Of a stretch of 64,000 bases of DNA, positions 18,195 to 27,240 are shown in pieces. How positions within the stretch are numbered: the stretch's first letter is position 1; each line of letters begins with the position of its first letter. The stretch is from Pseudobutyrivibrio sp. (lineage in GTDB: Bacteria; Bacillota; Clostridia; Lachnospirales; Lachnospiraceae), in contig JAFYYR010000028.1 in assembly GCA_017557435.1 (NCBI GenBank), positions 62,001 to 126,000 on the forward strand. Reading direction: 5' to 3'. Under the pieces are notes generated by a model. The model worked only from the letters and a program-made list of their open reading frames with translations. It ran no database searches and was not told the DNA's origin. The position numbers and the translations under genes are program-made.

Positions 18195-19265
18195 TTAGTC
18201 TAACTCGTAAACATCGCCGTACTTAGCTTCGAAATCAGCCTGTGTAGCTGGAACCTCGATCTCGCCGCTGATGATCTTGCTCTTAACATCCTCAACTGCT
18301 GCGATTACATCATCTGTAAGGAGGTCCTGTGTAGGAGCGATATTAACACCGTTTGATGCAAGATCGTATACTACGTTACCACCCTCAAGTGTACCGTTTA
18401 CAAGATTCTCAACTGTATCATATACAGAAACGTCAACTGACTTCATAGCTGATGTAAGAACTGAATCTGGAGCAAGGTAAGCCTGATCCTGATCTACACC
18501 GATAGCATAGATGCCGTCGCCAGCTTCGTTACAAGCTTCGATAACACCGATACCTGTAGCACCAGCTGCCTGGAAGATAATGTCAGCGCCGTTTGTGATC
18601 ATTGTGTTAGCTGATGTCTTACCAACTGCTGAATCAGAGAATGTGTTAGCATTGATCTGCTGTACCTTACAATCTGGGTTAGCATCAAGAACACCTGCTA
18701 CATAACCGTAACCAAAACCGTGCATTGTCTCAGAAGCCATACCAAGAACGATACCTACGTTGTTCTTCTGTGTTGTGAGACCTGCAACATAACCTACTAA
18801 GTAAGATGACTGCTCAGCCTTGAATGTAAGACATGTTACATTGTCAAGATCTGCATTAGTAGCGTCATCGATAATTGCAAATTTAACATCTGGATTAGCC
18901 TCAGCTGCTGTTCTAGTAGCATCTGCAAGCATGTAACCTACACAGATGATTAAGTCATACTCCTCATCGATAAATGACTCGATGTTAGCGTTGTAATCAG
19001 AATCTGTCTTAGACTCAAGATAGTTAACTGTTACGCCAAAATCCTTCTCTGCATCCTGAAGACCTTTCCATGCTGACTGGTTGAATGACTGGTCATTTAC
19101 ACCACCTACGTCTGTAACAAGACCAATCTTGAACTCTGAGCTCTCTGCTCCTCCCTCTGAAGTAGATGCTCCTGAATTAGATGTCTTTTCTGATGAACCA
19201 CCACAGGCCATCAAAGACACTGCCATTGCAGCGCACATGAGTACTGATAAAATCTTCTTTTTCAT
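18195..19265 (-). CDS. BMP-family nucleoside-binding lipoprotein
   Basis: The 356-residue protein has a lipoprotein signal with cysteine 21 (VSLMAC). A Ser/Gly linker is followed by the PnrA/BmpA-type periplasmic-binding fold. Family motifs are FKIGLVTDVGGVNDQSFNQSAWKGL, VGYMLADAT and GFGYGYVAGVL. Family members bind purine or general nucleosides and pass them to the ABC permeases. It is the first gene of the operon and has a long inverted repeat in its promoter region. A stem-loop downstream could favour its higher expression. Confidence 0.94.
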   Translation of the reverse strand: MKKKILSVLMCAAMAVSLMACGGSSEKTSNSGASTSEGGAESSEFKIGLVTDVGGVNDQSFNQSAWKGLQDAEKDFGVTVNYLESKTDSDYNANIESFIDEEYDLIICVGYMLADATRTAAEANPDVKFAIIDDATNADLDNVTCLTFKAEQSSYLVGYVAGLTTQKNNVGIVLGMASETMHGFGYGYVAGVLDANPDCKVQQINANTFSDSAVGKTSANTMITNGADIIFQAAGATGIGVIEACNEAGDGIYAIGVDQDQAYLAPDSVLTSAMKSVDVSVYDTVENLVNGTLEGGNVVYDLASNGVNIAPTQDLLTDDVIAAVEDVKSKIISGEIEVPATQADFEAKYGDVYELD

Positions 19266-19310
19266 TAGATTTCTCCTTCTCTTCTCTTTTGTTTATTGTA
19301 TTTATTTACA

Positions 19311-19345
19311 ATAACAGTTTATATGTGTATATAATAAACTGTTAT
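19311..19345 (-). promoter_or_regulatory. Operator-like inverted repeat over the promoter of the nucleoside operon
   Basis: ATAACAGTTTAT and ATAAACTGTTAT form a perfect 12-bp inverted repeat with an 11-base spacer. On the minus strand a -10-like TATTAT lies at 19336-19331, inside the repeat, with a weak TTTTTG 17 bases upstream. A protein bound here would block RNA polymerase. The regulator is not identified; the Crp-type protein encoded at the end of the operon is a candidate. Confidence 0.5.
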
Positions 19346-19444
19346 GTGCAAACCAAAAAGGTCAAATGTCCTCTTATGACAAATATTATACTTCTTTTTA
19401 ATTAAAAAAAAAGTATTTTGTCCCTCTGCGACACCTACACACTT

Positions 19445-20542
19445 CTAAATACAAGCCCTAATAAACAAATCATTACGTTCCTGGAGATCTATGAATGAGC
19501 CATCATCAAGCTTAACAAGTGGGCTTGATAAGGCCTTATCTTCTACCATTGTAATAATCCCTCGAGAATTATCCGACAAAAGCACTCCTGTCCCTATATA
19601 GGACTGAGCGATATTTTTAAGAAATACCTGTAGAATGCTCTGATCATATTTTGCCCTGTCTTCCCTCTGGAATTGAGCAATAACCTCAAAAGGACATATT
19701 CCTGCTCGATAACATCTATCTGCAGTCATGGCATCATAAACATCTGTAATTGCAATCAATTTGGAATATCGGCTGATAAAATCCTTAGTAAGACCGTAAG
19801 GATATCCACTTCCATCATTTCTCTCATGATGCTGAAGTACAGCTAGCTTTATGCGCCTATCGATAGGCACACCGTCTAGCATGTTGTAGCCTAGAATTGG
19901 GTGCTCAGCCATGCGTCCATATTCCTCTGCATTAAGAGCACCTGGCTTCGTCAGAATACTCTGAGGAATCAATGCCTTTCCAATATCATGGTAAAGTCCG
20001 CACATTGTAACTACATCAAGCTCTTTTTCATCAGTGATGCCTAGCCAAGAGGCTAATACTCGCGAAATTATTGCAACATTCACCGAATGCTTGTATGTAC
20101 TTGTATCGATTTCTTGGATATTGAGCATCATTGCCATAATGCCCAATCCAGTAGCATGTTTCTTAAAAACTACATGTAAATCCTCAATCAACTCCTCGTC
20201 CTTAAGAGGTGTCTGGTGATTTACGAAATCATCTACTATAGCCTCCAACTTTTCTGAGCATTTGTTGTAGGCTCTTTTAAATTCCTGGAACTCCTCGCTA
20301 TTAACGATTCTCCACGATTGAGTCTCACCTATAAATTCATCTGGCGCATCGAAATCATACTTTTCTATGGCATCCTTTTCGTCCTGCACTGCAAGCTGTT
20401 CAATGCCATAGTAAGACACGTGCAAGAGCTGCTGAGCGGTAATCGGTGTACCAGGCCCAGCTAAAACTTGCCCCTTTGGACTGACGATTTCTTCCGCCAG
20501 AATCATTCCAGGTTTAATTTCCCCAACATTAATCTTTTTCAT
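19445..20542 (-). CDS. HD-GYP domain protein, likely cyclic di-GMP phosphodiesterase
   Basis: The 365-residue protein begins with a small N-terminal domain (residues 1-60, EIKPGMILAEEIVSPKGQ). Its HD-GYP domain has H152, the HD pair at 185-186 (LYHDIGK), HHE at 238-240 and GYP at 246-248 (DGSGYPYG). These are the metal and signature residues of the c-di-GMP hydrolase class. No membrane segment or receiver domain is present, so it is cytoplasmic. It lies 13 bp downstream of the TPR gene and is the last gene of a four-gene operon. Activity on c-di-GMP is inferred from intact motifs. Confidence 0.88.
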   Translation of the reverse strand: MKKINVGEIKPGMILAEEIVSPKGQVLAGPGTPITAQQLLHVSYYGIEQLAVQDEKDAIEKYDFDAPDEFIGETQSWRIVNSEEFQEFKRAYNKCSEKLEAIVDDFVNHQTPLKDEELIEDLHVVFKKHATGLGIMAMMLNIQEIDTSTYKHSVNVAIISRVLASWLGITDEKELDVVTMCGLYHDIGKALIPQSILTKPGALNAEEYGRMAEHPILGYNMLDGVPIDRRIKLAVLQHHERNDGSGYPYGLTKDFISRYSKLIAITDVYDAMTADRCYRAGICPFEVIAQFQREDRAKYDQSILQVFLKNIAQSYIGTGVLLSDNSRGIITMVEDKALSSPLVKLDDGSFIDLQERNDLFIRACI

Positions 20543-20555
20543 AGCAATACCCTAA

Positions 20556-21953
20556 TTATTCACCAACATCTGCCGCGCTTAACTCGGTATCGTCTGCTGC
20601 AATATAAACTGCAGCCTGTTTGCCCCATTTATTCTTTGGATAAAGCTCTACTACTTTTTGGAAGTACTCAAGAGCTGCATCTGTATCTCCTGTCAGTCGA
20701 TAACAATCTCCCAAAAGGAAAAGTGCAGCACCTTCATTGTAGGACTCATCTATATCTACCACAGTCTGAAAATTAGCTATAGCGCTGTCATAATTTTCCT
20801 CTGTGTAAAATGTATTTCCATCATTATAATATCCCTCGATAATTGTAGGCGAAAGCTCTGTGTAAAGATTGTCGTATGCAGCCTTACCTGCTTCACCAAG
20901 GACATCCTTGGATACAAGCTGAATATACTCGCTAGCTGCCTGAGCATCTCCGCCAGCAAATAAACTCTGTGCTGCCATAAGATTCTCGTAGGATGTTGGA
21001 ATGTCCTGCTTGTTATCGTAAGCACTTAAGCTCTCCTGCAAATCATCTATTTCATTTTGAAGCTTTTTGTTGTCTGATTTTGCAGAAGCAAGCTCCTCAT
21101 CCAGCGCTAAAACTGTCTCTGTAGTACCACTTGTCATATTTTCTTTGACAGTTGGAACCACAAGGAAAAAGCAAATCAAAAGTCCAACAACAAGTCCCAT
21201 GAGAATATTCATGAAGCTTGCCTTTGAATTGTCCAGCATACTTCTGAAAGAATGCTCTGACATGATAACAGTGTCGTTGCCATCTGCGAAGGTAACCACA
21301 TCGTTTTTCTTTTTCCTACGTCCGGTATTTTCAGCCTTAAGGCGCTCCTTTACCTCGTGGATATATCGAATAGTAGTTGTGTTATTGCTGTCTATCTTGG
21401 AAATAGCAGATAAGATTTTTCTTGCGTCAGCATATTTCCTATCCTGTATATACAAAAGTGCCAGCAGCTGATTAGCCTTAATTAAATTAGGATTCTGGCT
21501 GATTACCTTTTTCAACTGAATCATGGCCAAATCTCGGCTGCCCGCCTTACAATATTCAATTGCCTGATTATATTTTTTGATGGTGGAATTAGCCTTGCTA
21601 AGCAGTCCTGGGTTGTTTTCTATTTCCGCCAAATATCTGTCTGCATTAGGGTTGTTCTCCTCCTGAAGATTCTTAGATAAAACCCATTCATTGATAGCTC
21701 TTACAGTCTCTCCCACCTGGTAATAACACAGACCAAGTAAATTTCTTGCTGTGGTATTGTACTTGTAGTATTGCAGAGATGATTTGAGAGCTTCAATAGC
21801 ACCAGATATATCCTTAACCTTAGCCTTTTCTAAGCCCTGATTATAGAACACATACGATGTGTAGATGATTTGTTTATATAACAAAATATCGGCGCCGCAG
21901 TTGAAACAGACTTTGCTGTTTCCAACCTCAGCACCACACATATAACATTGCAT
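20556..21953 (-). CDS. Zinc-ribbon TPR membrane protein
   Basis: The 465-residue protein starts with a four-cysteine zinc ribbon (C3, C6, C16, C19). TPR-like helical repeats span about residues 30-200 (YNQGLEKAKVKDISGAIEAL, NLLGLCYYQVGE). A basic linker and a single transmembrane helix (about 247-267) follow. Outside there is a coiled coil (LDEELASAKSDNKKLQNEIDDLQ) and a second TPR set near the C-terminus (NFQTVVDIDESYNEGAALFLLGDCYRLTGD). TPRs on both faces of the membrane suggest a scaffold linking inside and outside. The partners are unknown. It sits between the 48-residue ORF and the HD-GYP gene. Confidence 0.78.
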   Translation of the reverse strand: MQCYMCGAEVGNSKVCFNCGADILLYKQIIYTSYVFYNQGLEKAKVKDISGAIEALKSSLQYYKYNTTARNLLGLCYYQVGETVRAINEWVLSKNLQEENNPNADRYLAEIENNPGLLSKANSTIKKYNQAIEYCKAGSRDLAMIQLKKVISQNPNLIKANQLLALLYIQDRKYADARKILSAISKIDSNNTTTIRYIHEVKERLKAENTGRRKKKNDVVTFADGNDTVIMSEHSFRSMLDNSKASFMNILMGLVVGLLICFFLVVPTVKENMTSGTTETVLALDEELASAKSDNKKLQNEIDDLQESLSAYDNKQDIPTSYENLMAAQSLFAGGDAQAASEYIQLVSKDVLGEAGKAAYDNLYTELSPTIIEGYYNDGNTFYTEENYDSAIANFQTVVDIDESYNEGAALFLLGDCYRLTGDTDAALEYFQKVVELYPKNKWGKQAAVYIAADDTELSAADVGE

Positions 21954-21975
21954 TTATTATTCTCCGTAAGCTTGC

Positions 21976-22122
21976 CTATTTCGTCCCGTTGTTCTGCTGA
22001 ACAGTCATGTTGTATAAGAGATCTGTCAAATCAGTTAAATCTCTTGCCTTAATATCTGCCTCAGCCTGCTCTACCTCAATGGCAGGCTCATATTTCTTTA
22101 ATTCTTCTTCAAAATCAATCAC
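21976..22122 (-). CDS. Small ORF (48 residues, GTG start) between FapA and TPR genes
   Basis: GTG at 22122 follows GAGGTG-type sequence and lies 12 bases after the fapA-like stop. The frame gives 48 residues, beginning MIDFEEELKKYEPAIEVEQA and ending in TVQQNNGTK. It is acidic and helical. Its stop is 22 bp before the TPR gene start. The even spacing on both sides and the absence of other frames support a real small protein. I know no family for it. Confidence 0.62.
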   Translation of the reverse strand: MIDFEEELKKYEPAIEVEQAEADIKARDLTDLTDLLYNMTVQQNNGTK

Positions 22123-22134
22123 TTTAGCACCTCA

Positions 22135-23550
22135 TTAATTGCTGGCTGCCTGCTCCACCAATCTGGTGAGTCTGACGCCCTCTTCACTTTTGGAGATTTC
22201 AACTCGCTCGTGATTATCATTAATAGAAACATGGTGATTATCTACAGTGATATTGCTTCCTGCATACACTCTTCTAAACACCTTGATTGTTGCATCTTTA
22301 CCAGAGACAATTACCTCTTTCATTTGAGCAAGTCTCTTTTTCTCTTCCTGCACGATAGCTTCATCTCGAATTCTAACTCTGAGAAGCTGCATACGTCGTG
22401 GGTCCTCTTTGAAGTTGATTCCCCTCTGTTCACCTAGACGGTCAAACTCCTCGATACCCTTTTTGATCTTTGCAACATTGGATGATATTGCTTCGATTTT
22501 CTTAGCCAAAATATCAAATTCTGCCAACCGCTCATCATCCACGCCAACTGCAACATTTGTTATTGTTCCAAAGGAATTACCAATATCATTGGCCTCAATG
22601 CCCTGAACCGCAGAAACAAATCCACCTATGATAGAAGCGTTATTACCTGTAAGTTCTATTCTTCCCTCACAACTAATCTTGCTCTTGAAGAAATAGTCTG
22701 CACTAATATTGCCTGCGCAAGTTATAACTGCGTACTCTACAAACTGAGCTGTAATATCGCCCTTGCAGCTAATAACAGTCTTTTCATTGCCCTTAACACC
22801 AGAAAGCAAGAACAAATCCTTGCCTGCTCTGATATCACAATCCTCAATTAATCCATGGATAATTACGTTGCCCGCTGCATCTATTATTGCGCCGTCATGA
22901 ACGCCACCATGAACGATTACATCGCCATTGAATTTGATATTACCAGTCTCAATACCAACATCTCCGCTGACCTCATGAACAGGAGACACATTGATTTTGC
23001 CCTGGTTAACCTCGATTTTACCATCAAGTTTTGCAGTGTAGGTCAAGTTGTCATTTGAACGCTCAAAACCTCTACCAATAAGTGGTGGTAAATCTCTAAC
23101 TGGCTTTGGCTCTAGAACCTGACCGCGGACAGACATACCACGAGCCCCCTGTACAGCTGGATGATAAATTGCAATAACATCACCCTCTTTTACAGTCTCG
23201 ATAGTCTTAATACTCATGTAGTCTGCAGTTCCATCTGGCCTAATAGTAGGCTTGTGATTGAACTGAGTCTCAAAGCAATATTCAAAATATCCTGGGGTAC
23301 CCTGAACCTGAGCAGTTCCCTCAGCAACAACAATAGGCCTTCCATATACAGGACTTTCAGCTAAGCGCGCTACCGCCTCTTGGTCAATGCCAAAAGTAAC
23401 ATTTGCATTACTCAAGAACCCAAGTAACTGTTGCACAGTAAACTTGGGTACATCATTTTTTCCATCCGGTATCTTAAAGGTCAAAGTAGCCTCTAGTCCG
23501 TTAGATGAAACTTGAACTTTTGGAGCAAATGCGCTAACAGCCTCAGCCAT
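22135..23550 (-). CDS. FapA/DUF342 family protein
   Basis: The 471-residue protein has an N-terminal domain of about 170 residues. A right-handed beta-helix-like stretch follows (about 180-330), with many turns such as GNIKFNGDVIVHGGVHDGAIIDAAGNVIIHG. The C-terminus is a coiled coil (about 340-420, FDILAKKIEAISSNVAKIKKGIEEF). This is the FapA/DUF342 layout. Related proteins occur beside flagellar, motility and c-di-GMP genes, but their biochemical role is unsettled. Here it heads an operon ending in an HD-GYP enzyme. The start has a GGGGGA-type site. Confidence 0.88.
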   Translation of the reverse strand: MAEAVSAFAPKVQVSSNGLEATLTFKIPDGKNDVPKFTVQQLLGFLSNANVTFGIDQEAVARLAESPVYGRPIVVAEGTAQVQGTPGYFEYCFETQFNHKPTIRPDGTADYMSIKTIETVKEGDVIAIYHPAVQGARGMSVRGQVLEPKPVRDLPPLIGRGFERSNDNLTYTAKLDGKIEVNQGKINVSPVHEVSGDVGIETGNIKFNGDVIVHGGVHDGAIIDAAGNVIIHGLIEDCDIRAGKDLFLLSGVKGNEKTVISCKGDITAQFVEYAVITCAGNISADYFFKSKISCEGRIELTGNNASIIGGFVSAVQGIEANDIGNSFGTITNVAVGVDDERLAEFDILAKKIEAISSNVAKIKKGIEEFDRLGEQRGINFKEDPRRMQLLRVRIRDEAIVQEEKKRLAQMKEVIVSGKDATIKVFRRVYAGSNITVDNHHVSINDNHERVEISKSEEGVRLTRLVEQAASN

Positions 23551-23597
23551 AGGTCCCCCATGAAATGCCTAAAATTAGTTTATGTTACATCATATTA

Positions 23598-23626
23598 ATT
23601 ATATTAGTTTATTCGTCATTTGTCAT
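23598..23626 (-). promoter_or_regulatory. Likely promoter of the fapA-HD-GYP operon
   Basis: On the minus strand, ATGACA (23626-23621) and a perfect TATAAT (23603-23598) are 17 bases apart, 48 bases before the gene start. Confidence 0.6.
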
Positions 23627-23680
23627 TGAATTTTCATACAATAACAGAATTTTCATTAAATTTTCATTATTAGGCACAAT

Positions 23681-24358
23681 TTAGTACTTTCCATCATTTG
23701 GAAGGCCCTTAACAGCCTTAACTACTCGGCTTGTGCCAAGACGGCTTGCTCCAAGATCGATGAACTTCTGTGCATCATCAAGATTTGCAATTCCACCTGC
23801 TGCCTTAATCTTTTTGCCGTTAGTCATATGGTCTGCCATAAGCTTGATATCATCAAATGTAGCTCCACCTGTAGAGAAGCCAGTAGAAGTCTTAATGTAA
23901 TCAGCATCAGACTTTGAAACTACCTCGCACATCTTAATCTTCTCTTCGTCGGTAAGAAGACAGCACTCGATAATAACCTTTAAAAGCTTGCCCTTGCATG
24001 CAGCCTTGATTGCATTAATTTCAGCGAGAACATCATCATATCTGCCTTCCTTAACCCAACCAACATTGATAACCATATCAACTTCCTCTGCACCATTATC
24101 TACAGCATCACTTGCCATAAAGCACTTTGAAGCTGTTGTAGCATAGCCATTTGGAAAACCAATAACTGTACAGATTGGAAGGTGTCCGCCCTGCTCCTTA
24201 ACATAGTCTGCAGCCTGCTTTACAAAGCTAGCTGGAATACAAACTGAAGCAGTCTCGTACTTCATTCCATCATCAACAATACCCTTTATGTCGTTCCATG
24301 TTGCATCCACACCAAGAAGAGTGTGGTCACACTTACTTAAAATATTCTTTACATCCAT
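23681..24358 (-). CDS. deoC: Deoxyribose-phosphate aldolase
   Basis: The 225-residue class I aldolase splits 2-deoxyribose 5-phosphate into acetaldehyde and glyceraldehyde 3-phosphate. Lys156 in [14 protein letters not shown] is the Schiff-base lysine. Lys185 in KIKAAGGI and Asp94 in VDMVINVG are the other catalytic residues. The length is normal. It completes deoxyribonucleoside breakdown started by the salvage operon some 4 kb away. The start has a clear AGGAGG site and a long structured leader. Confidence 0.97.
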   Translation of the reverse strand: MDVKNILSKCDHTLLGVDATWNDIKGIVDDGMKYETASVCIPASFVKQAADYVKEQGGHLPICTVIGFPNGYATTASKCFMASDAVDNGAEEVDMVINVGWVKEGRYDDVLAEINAIKAACKGKLLKVIIECCLLTDEEKIKMCEVVSKSDADYIKTSTGFSTGGATFDDIKLMADHMTNGKKIKAAGGIANLDDAQKFIDLGASRLGTSRVVKAVKGLPNDGKY

Positions 24359-24393
24359 TATTTATAATCCTCCTGTATCTCCCGCTTGTTACG

Positions 24394-24460
24394 TTAACAA
24401 TCCTGAGATATTGCTTTCGTCGACTACATGTCTCCTGCAGCAACACTCAGAGATTGTTAA
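24394..24460 (-). promoter_or_regulatory. Stem-loop in the deoC leader
   Basis: TTAACAATC pairs with GATTGTTAA (9 bp), then CTGAG with CTCAG and TTGC with GCAA, leaving a loop of about 25 bases. It ends 35 bases before the deoC start. No known riboswitch class is recognised. Confidence 0.5.
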
Positions 24461-24477
24461 ACTACAAGCTATTTATA

Positions 24478-24502
24478 CACTATGCATTTAAATGCAAGTG
24501 TT
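24478..24502. promoter_or_regulatory. Palindrome upstream of deoC, candidate operator
   Basis: TGCATTTAAATGCA (24483-24496) is a perfect 14-bp palindrome, extended by ACACT and AGTGT. It overlaps a -35-like TTGCAT read toward deoC, with a TATAAA downstream at short spacing. This is a likely binding site for a regulator of deoC. Confidence 0.45.
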
Positions 24503-24512
24503 CTAGCCACGA

Positions 24513-24554
24513 GCCGGTAGGCATCAAGCTCTAAGGCTTGTAGCCGTAACCGGC
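24513..24554 (-). other. Imperfect hairpin directly after valS
   Basis: GCCGGT pairs with ACCGGC and the inner arms CAAGC and GCTTG pair as well. It starts ten bases past the valS stop. It lacks a U-run, so it may be a 3' end stabiliser or a weak terminator. Confidence 0.5.
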
Positions 24555-24563
24555 GTAAGTTTC

Positions 24564-27212
24564 CTAACGCATAGAAGCTAAGCGCGCCTCAACCTGGGCC
24601 ATCATGGCTTCGTACTTGGCAAGCTTCTCACGCTCCTCGGCAACCTTGGCTTCTGGTGCCTTGCTCATGAACTTTTCGTTAGAGAGCATGCCGCGAGAAC
24701 GTGCAAGTTCCTTTTCAAGCTTTTCTTTTTCTTTTGTGAGACGCTCTTTTTCCTTCTCGAAGTCTACAAGGTCCTCAAGTGGAACAAAGAGTGTTGCATC
24801 TGGAATAACTGCAGAAACTGCATCATCACCAATGCCAAGCTTGTCAGCCTGTACGATTACATCTGTTGCACCAGCAAGTGTTGCAAAAATAGGTGTAATC
24901 TCGTCAAATGTAGCACGTACATCAGCATCCTCAGCTACGATATGGATAGCTGCCTTCTTTGAAGGTGGAACATCCATATCTGTACGAAGCTGTCTCATAC
25001 CACGAACTACGTCCTTAGCACGCTCTACCTTTGCCTCATCTACAGGGTAGTTCTTAGACTCATCATACTCAGGCCATGCTGAAAGCATGATTGTCTCCTC
25101 CTCACTCTGAAGAGTGCAGAAGATTTCCTCTGTGATAAATGGCATGAATGGGTGAAGCATCTTAAGTGCATTAGTAAGTGCATATTTTGCTGTATAAAGT
25201 GCTGCATTCTTGCTAGCTGTATACTCAGCAGAGTACATACGTGGCTTAACAATTTCGATATACCAATCGCAGAACTCATCCCAAATAAAATCATATACCT
25301 TCTGAACAGCGATACCAAGCTCAAACTTATCCATATTTTCAGTAACATCTTTGGCAAGAGTGTTTACCTTAGAGATAATCCACTTGTCCTCTGTTGCAAG
25401 GTCAGCAGCTGCTGGTTCTGTTACTGCATTGTCAGCAAGGTTCATCATGATAAATCTTGATGCATTCCATACTTTGTTTGCAAAGTTACGGCTATTTTCT
25501 ACACGCTCGTTGTAGAATCTCATATCATTTCCAGGTGCGTTACCTGTGATAAGTGTAAGACGAAGTGCATCAGCGCCGTAGTTCTCGATAATCTCAAGTG
25601 GATCGATACCATTTCCAAGTGACTTAGACATCTTGCGTCCCTGAGAATCTCTAACGAGACCGTGGATAAGTACTGTGCTAAATGGTGACTTTCCTGTGTG
25701 AGCATATCCTGAGAATACCATTCTGATTACCCAGAAGAAGATGATATCGTATCCAGTAACAAGTACGTCTGTTGGATAGAAGTAATCAAGCTCCTCTGTC
25801 TTCTCTGGCCAACCAAGTGTTGAGAATGGCCAAAGAGCTGATGAGAACCATGTATCAAGAGTATCCTCATCCTGCTTCATGTGTGGGTGACCGCACTTAG
25901 GGCAAACTGTTGGAGCCTCTGAAGAACGAGCTACAACTGTCTCACCACACTTCTCGCAATAGTATGCAGGGATTCTGTGTCCCCACCATAACTGACGTGA
26001 AATACACCAGTCACGGATGTTCTCAAGCCAGTGTAAATATGTCTTATCGTAATTCTTTGGAACGAATGTAAGCTCGCCTGTCTTGATAGCCTCGATAGCA
26101 GGCTTTGCTAATTCTTCCATTGCAACGAACCACTGTGGCTTAACCATAGGCTCAACAGTAGTCTTACATCTATCATGTGTACCTACGTTGTGAGTGTGCT
26201 CCTCAATCTTTACGAGAAGTCCCATCTCGTCCATCTTCTTAACGATGATGTCACGAGCCTCATATCTATCCATTCCCTCAAACTCGCCACCGTTTGCATT
26301 GATAGTAGCGTCGTCATTGAGAACGTTAATAACTGGAAGATTGTGTCTCTTACCAACCTCAAAATCGTTAGGGTCATGGGCTGGAGTAATCTTAACAACA
26401 CCAGTACCAAATTCCATATCTACATACTCATCAGCAACAACTGGAATCTCACGATTTACAAATGGAAGCATTACAGTCTTGCCAATGATATCCTGGTAGC
26501 GGGTATCCTTAGGATTAACAGCAACAGCTGTATCGCCAAGCATTGTCTCTGGACGAGTAGTTGCAAATGTAACAAAGCGTCCTGGCTCACCTAAGATTTC
26601 GTACTTCATGTGCCAGAAATGTCCTGCCTGCTCCTCATGCTCAACCTCAGCATCAGAAATAGATGTCTGACAAACTGGACACCAGTTGATGATGCGGTTG
26701 CCCTTATAGATATAGCCTTCGTTGTAAAGCTTAACAAAAACTTCCTCTACAGCCTTTGAGCAGCCCTCATCCATTGTGAATCTCTCGCGCTCCCAGTCAG
26801 CAGAAGAACCCATCTTCTTAAGCTGGTTGATGATACGTGTTCCGTACTCATCCTTCCAATCCCAGCACTTCTCAAGGAATCCCTCACGACCAAGGTCATC
26901 CTTCTCGATGCCCTGCTTCTTAAGGTGCTCGATAACCTTTACCTCTGTAGCTATAGCTGCATGGTCAGTACCTGGCTGCCAGAGTGCTGAGTATCCCTGC
27001 ATTCTCTTATATCTAATAAGAATATCCTGCATTGTATTATCAAGGGCATGTCCCATGTGAAGCTGTCCTGTAATATTTGGAGGTGGCATCACAATAGTAA
27101 ATGGCTTTTTGCTGCGGTCCACCTCAGCGTGGAAATAGCCATTCTCCTCCCATTTTTTATAAAGTCTGTCTTCAAGACCCTTAGGATCATAAGTCTTTGC
27201 TAATTCTTTCAT
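24564..27212 (-). CDS. valS: Valyl-tRNA synthetase
   Basis: The 882-residue class I synthetase has the HIGH-type motif PPNITGQLHMGHALD near residue 45 and the KMSKS loop GRKMSKSLGNG near residue 525. The large CP1 editing domain lies between them. A Cys4 zinc-ribbon-like segment (CEKCGE ... CPKCGH) lies near residue 420. The C-terminus is the usual coiled-coil arm (KEKERLTKEKEKLEKELARS). The start is ATG 27212 with AAGGAG upstream. Expression is controlled by a valine T-box leader. A further structured segment lies between the T-box terminator and the start. Confidence 0.98.
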   Translation of the reverse strand: MKELAKTYDPKGLEDRLYKKWEENGYFHAEVDRSKKPFTIVMPPPNITGQLHMGHALDNTMQDILIRYKRMQGYSALWQPGTDHAAIATEVKVIEHLKKQGIEKDDLGREGFLEKCWDWKDEYGTRIINQLKKMGSSADWERERFTMDEGCSKAVEEVFVKLYNEGYIYKGNRIINWCPVCQTSISDAEVEHEEQAGHFWHMKYEILGEPGRFVTFATTRPETMLGDTAVAVNPKDTRYQDIIGKTVMLPFVNREIPVVADEYVDMEFGTGVVKITPAHDPNDFEVGKRHNLPVINVLNDDATINANGGEFEGMDRYEARDIIVKKMDEMGLLVKIEEHTHNVGTHDRCKTTVEPMVKPQWFVAMEELAKPAIEAIKTGELTFVPKNYDKTYLHWLENIRDWCISRQLWWGHRIPAYYCEKCGETVVARSSEAPTVCPKCGHPHMKQDEDTLDTWFSSALWPFSTLGWPEKTEELDYFYPTDVLVTGYDIIFFWVIRMVFSGYAHTGKSPFSTVLIHGLVRDSQGRKMSKSLGNGIDPLEIIENYGADALRLTLITGNAPGNDMRFYNERVENSRNFANKVWNASRFIMMNLADNAVTEPAAADLATEDKWIISKVNTLAKDVTENMDKFELGIAVQKVYDFIWDEFCDWYIEIVKPRMYSAEYTASKNAALYTAKYALTNALKMLHPFMPFITEEIFCTLQSEEETIMLSAWPEYDESKNYPVDEAKVERAKDVVRGMRQLRTDMDVPPSKKAAIHIVAEDADVRATFDEITPIFATLAGATDVIVQADKLGIGDDAVSAVIPDATLFVPLEDLVDFEKEKERLTKEKEKLEKELARSRGMLSNEKFMSKAPEAKVAEEREKLAKYEAMMAQVEARLASMR

Positions 27213-27240
27213 CCTTTATTTTACTCCTTCCAAGTTTAGC

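Noticed and set aside
24505-24560. tRNA-like fold after valS
   Set aside because: The hairpin is single and has no T-loop or acceptor stem features.
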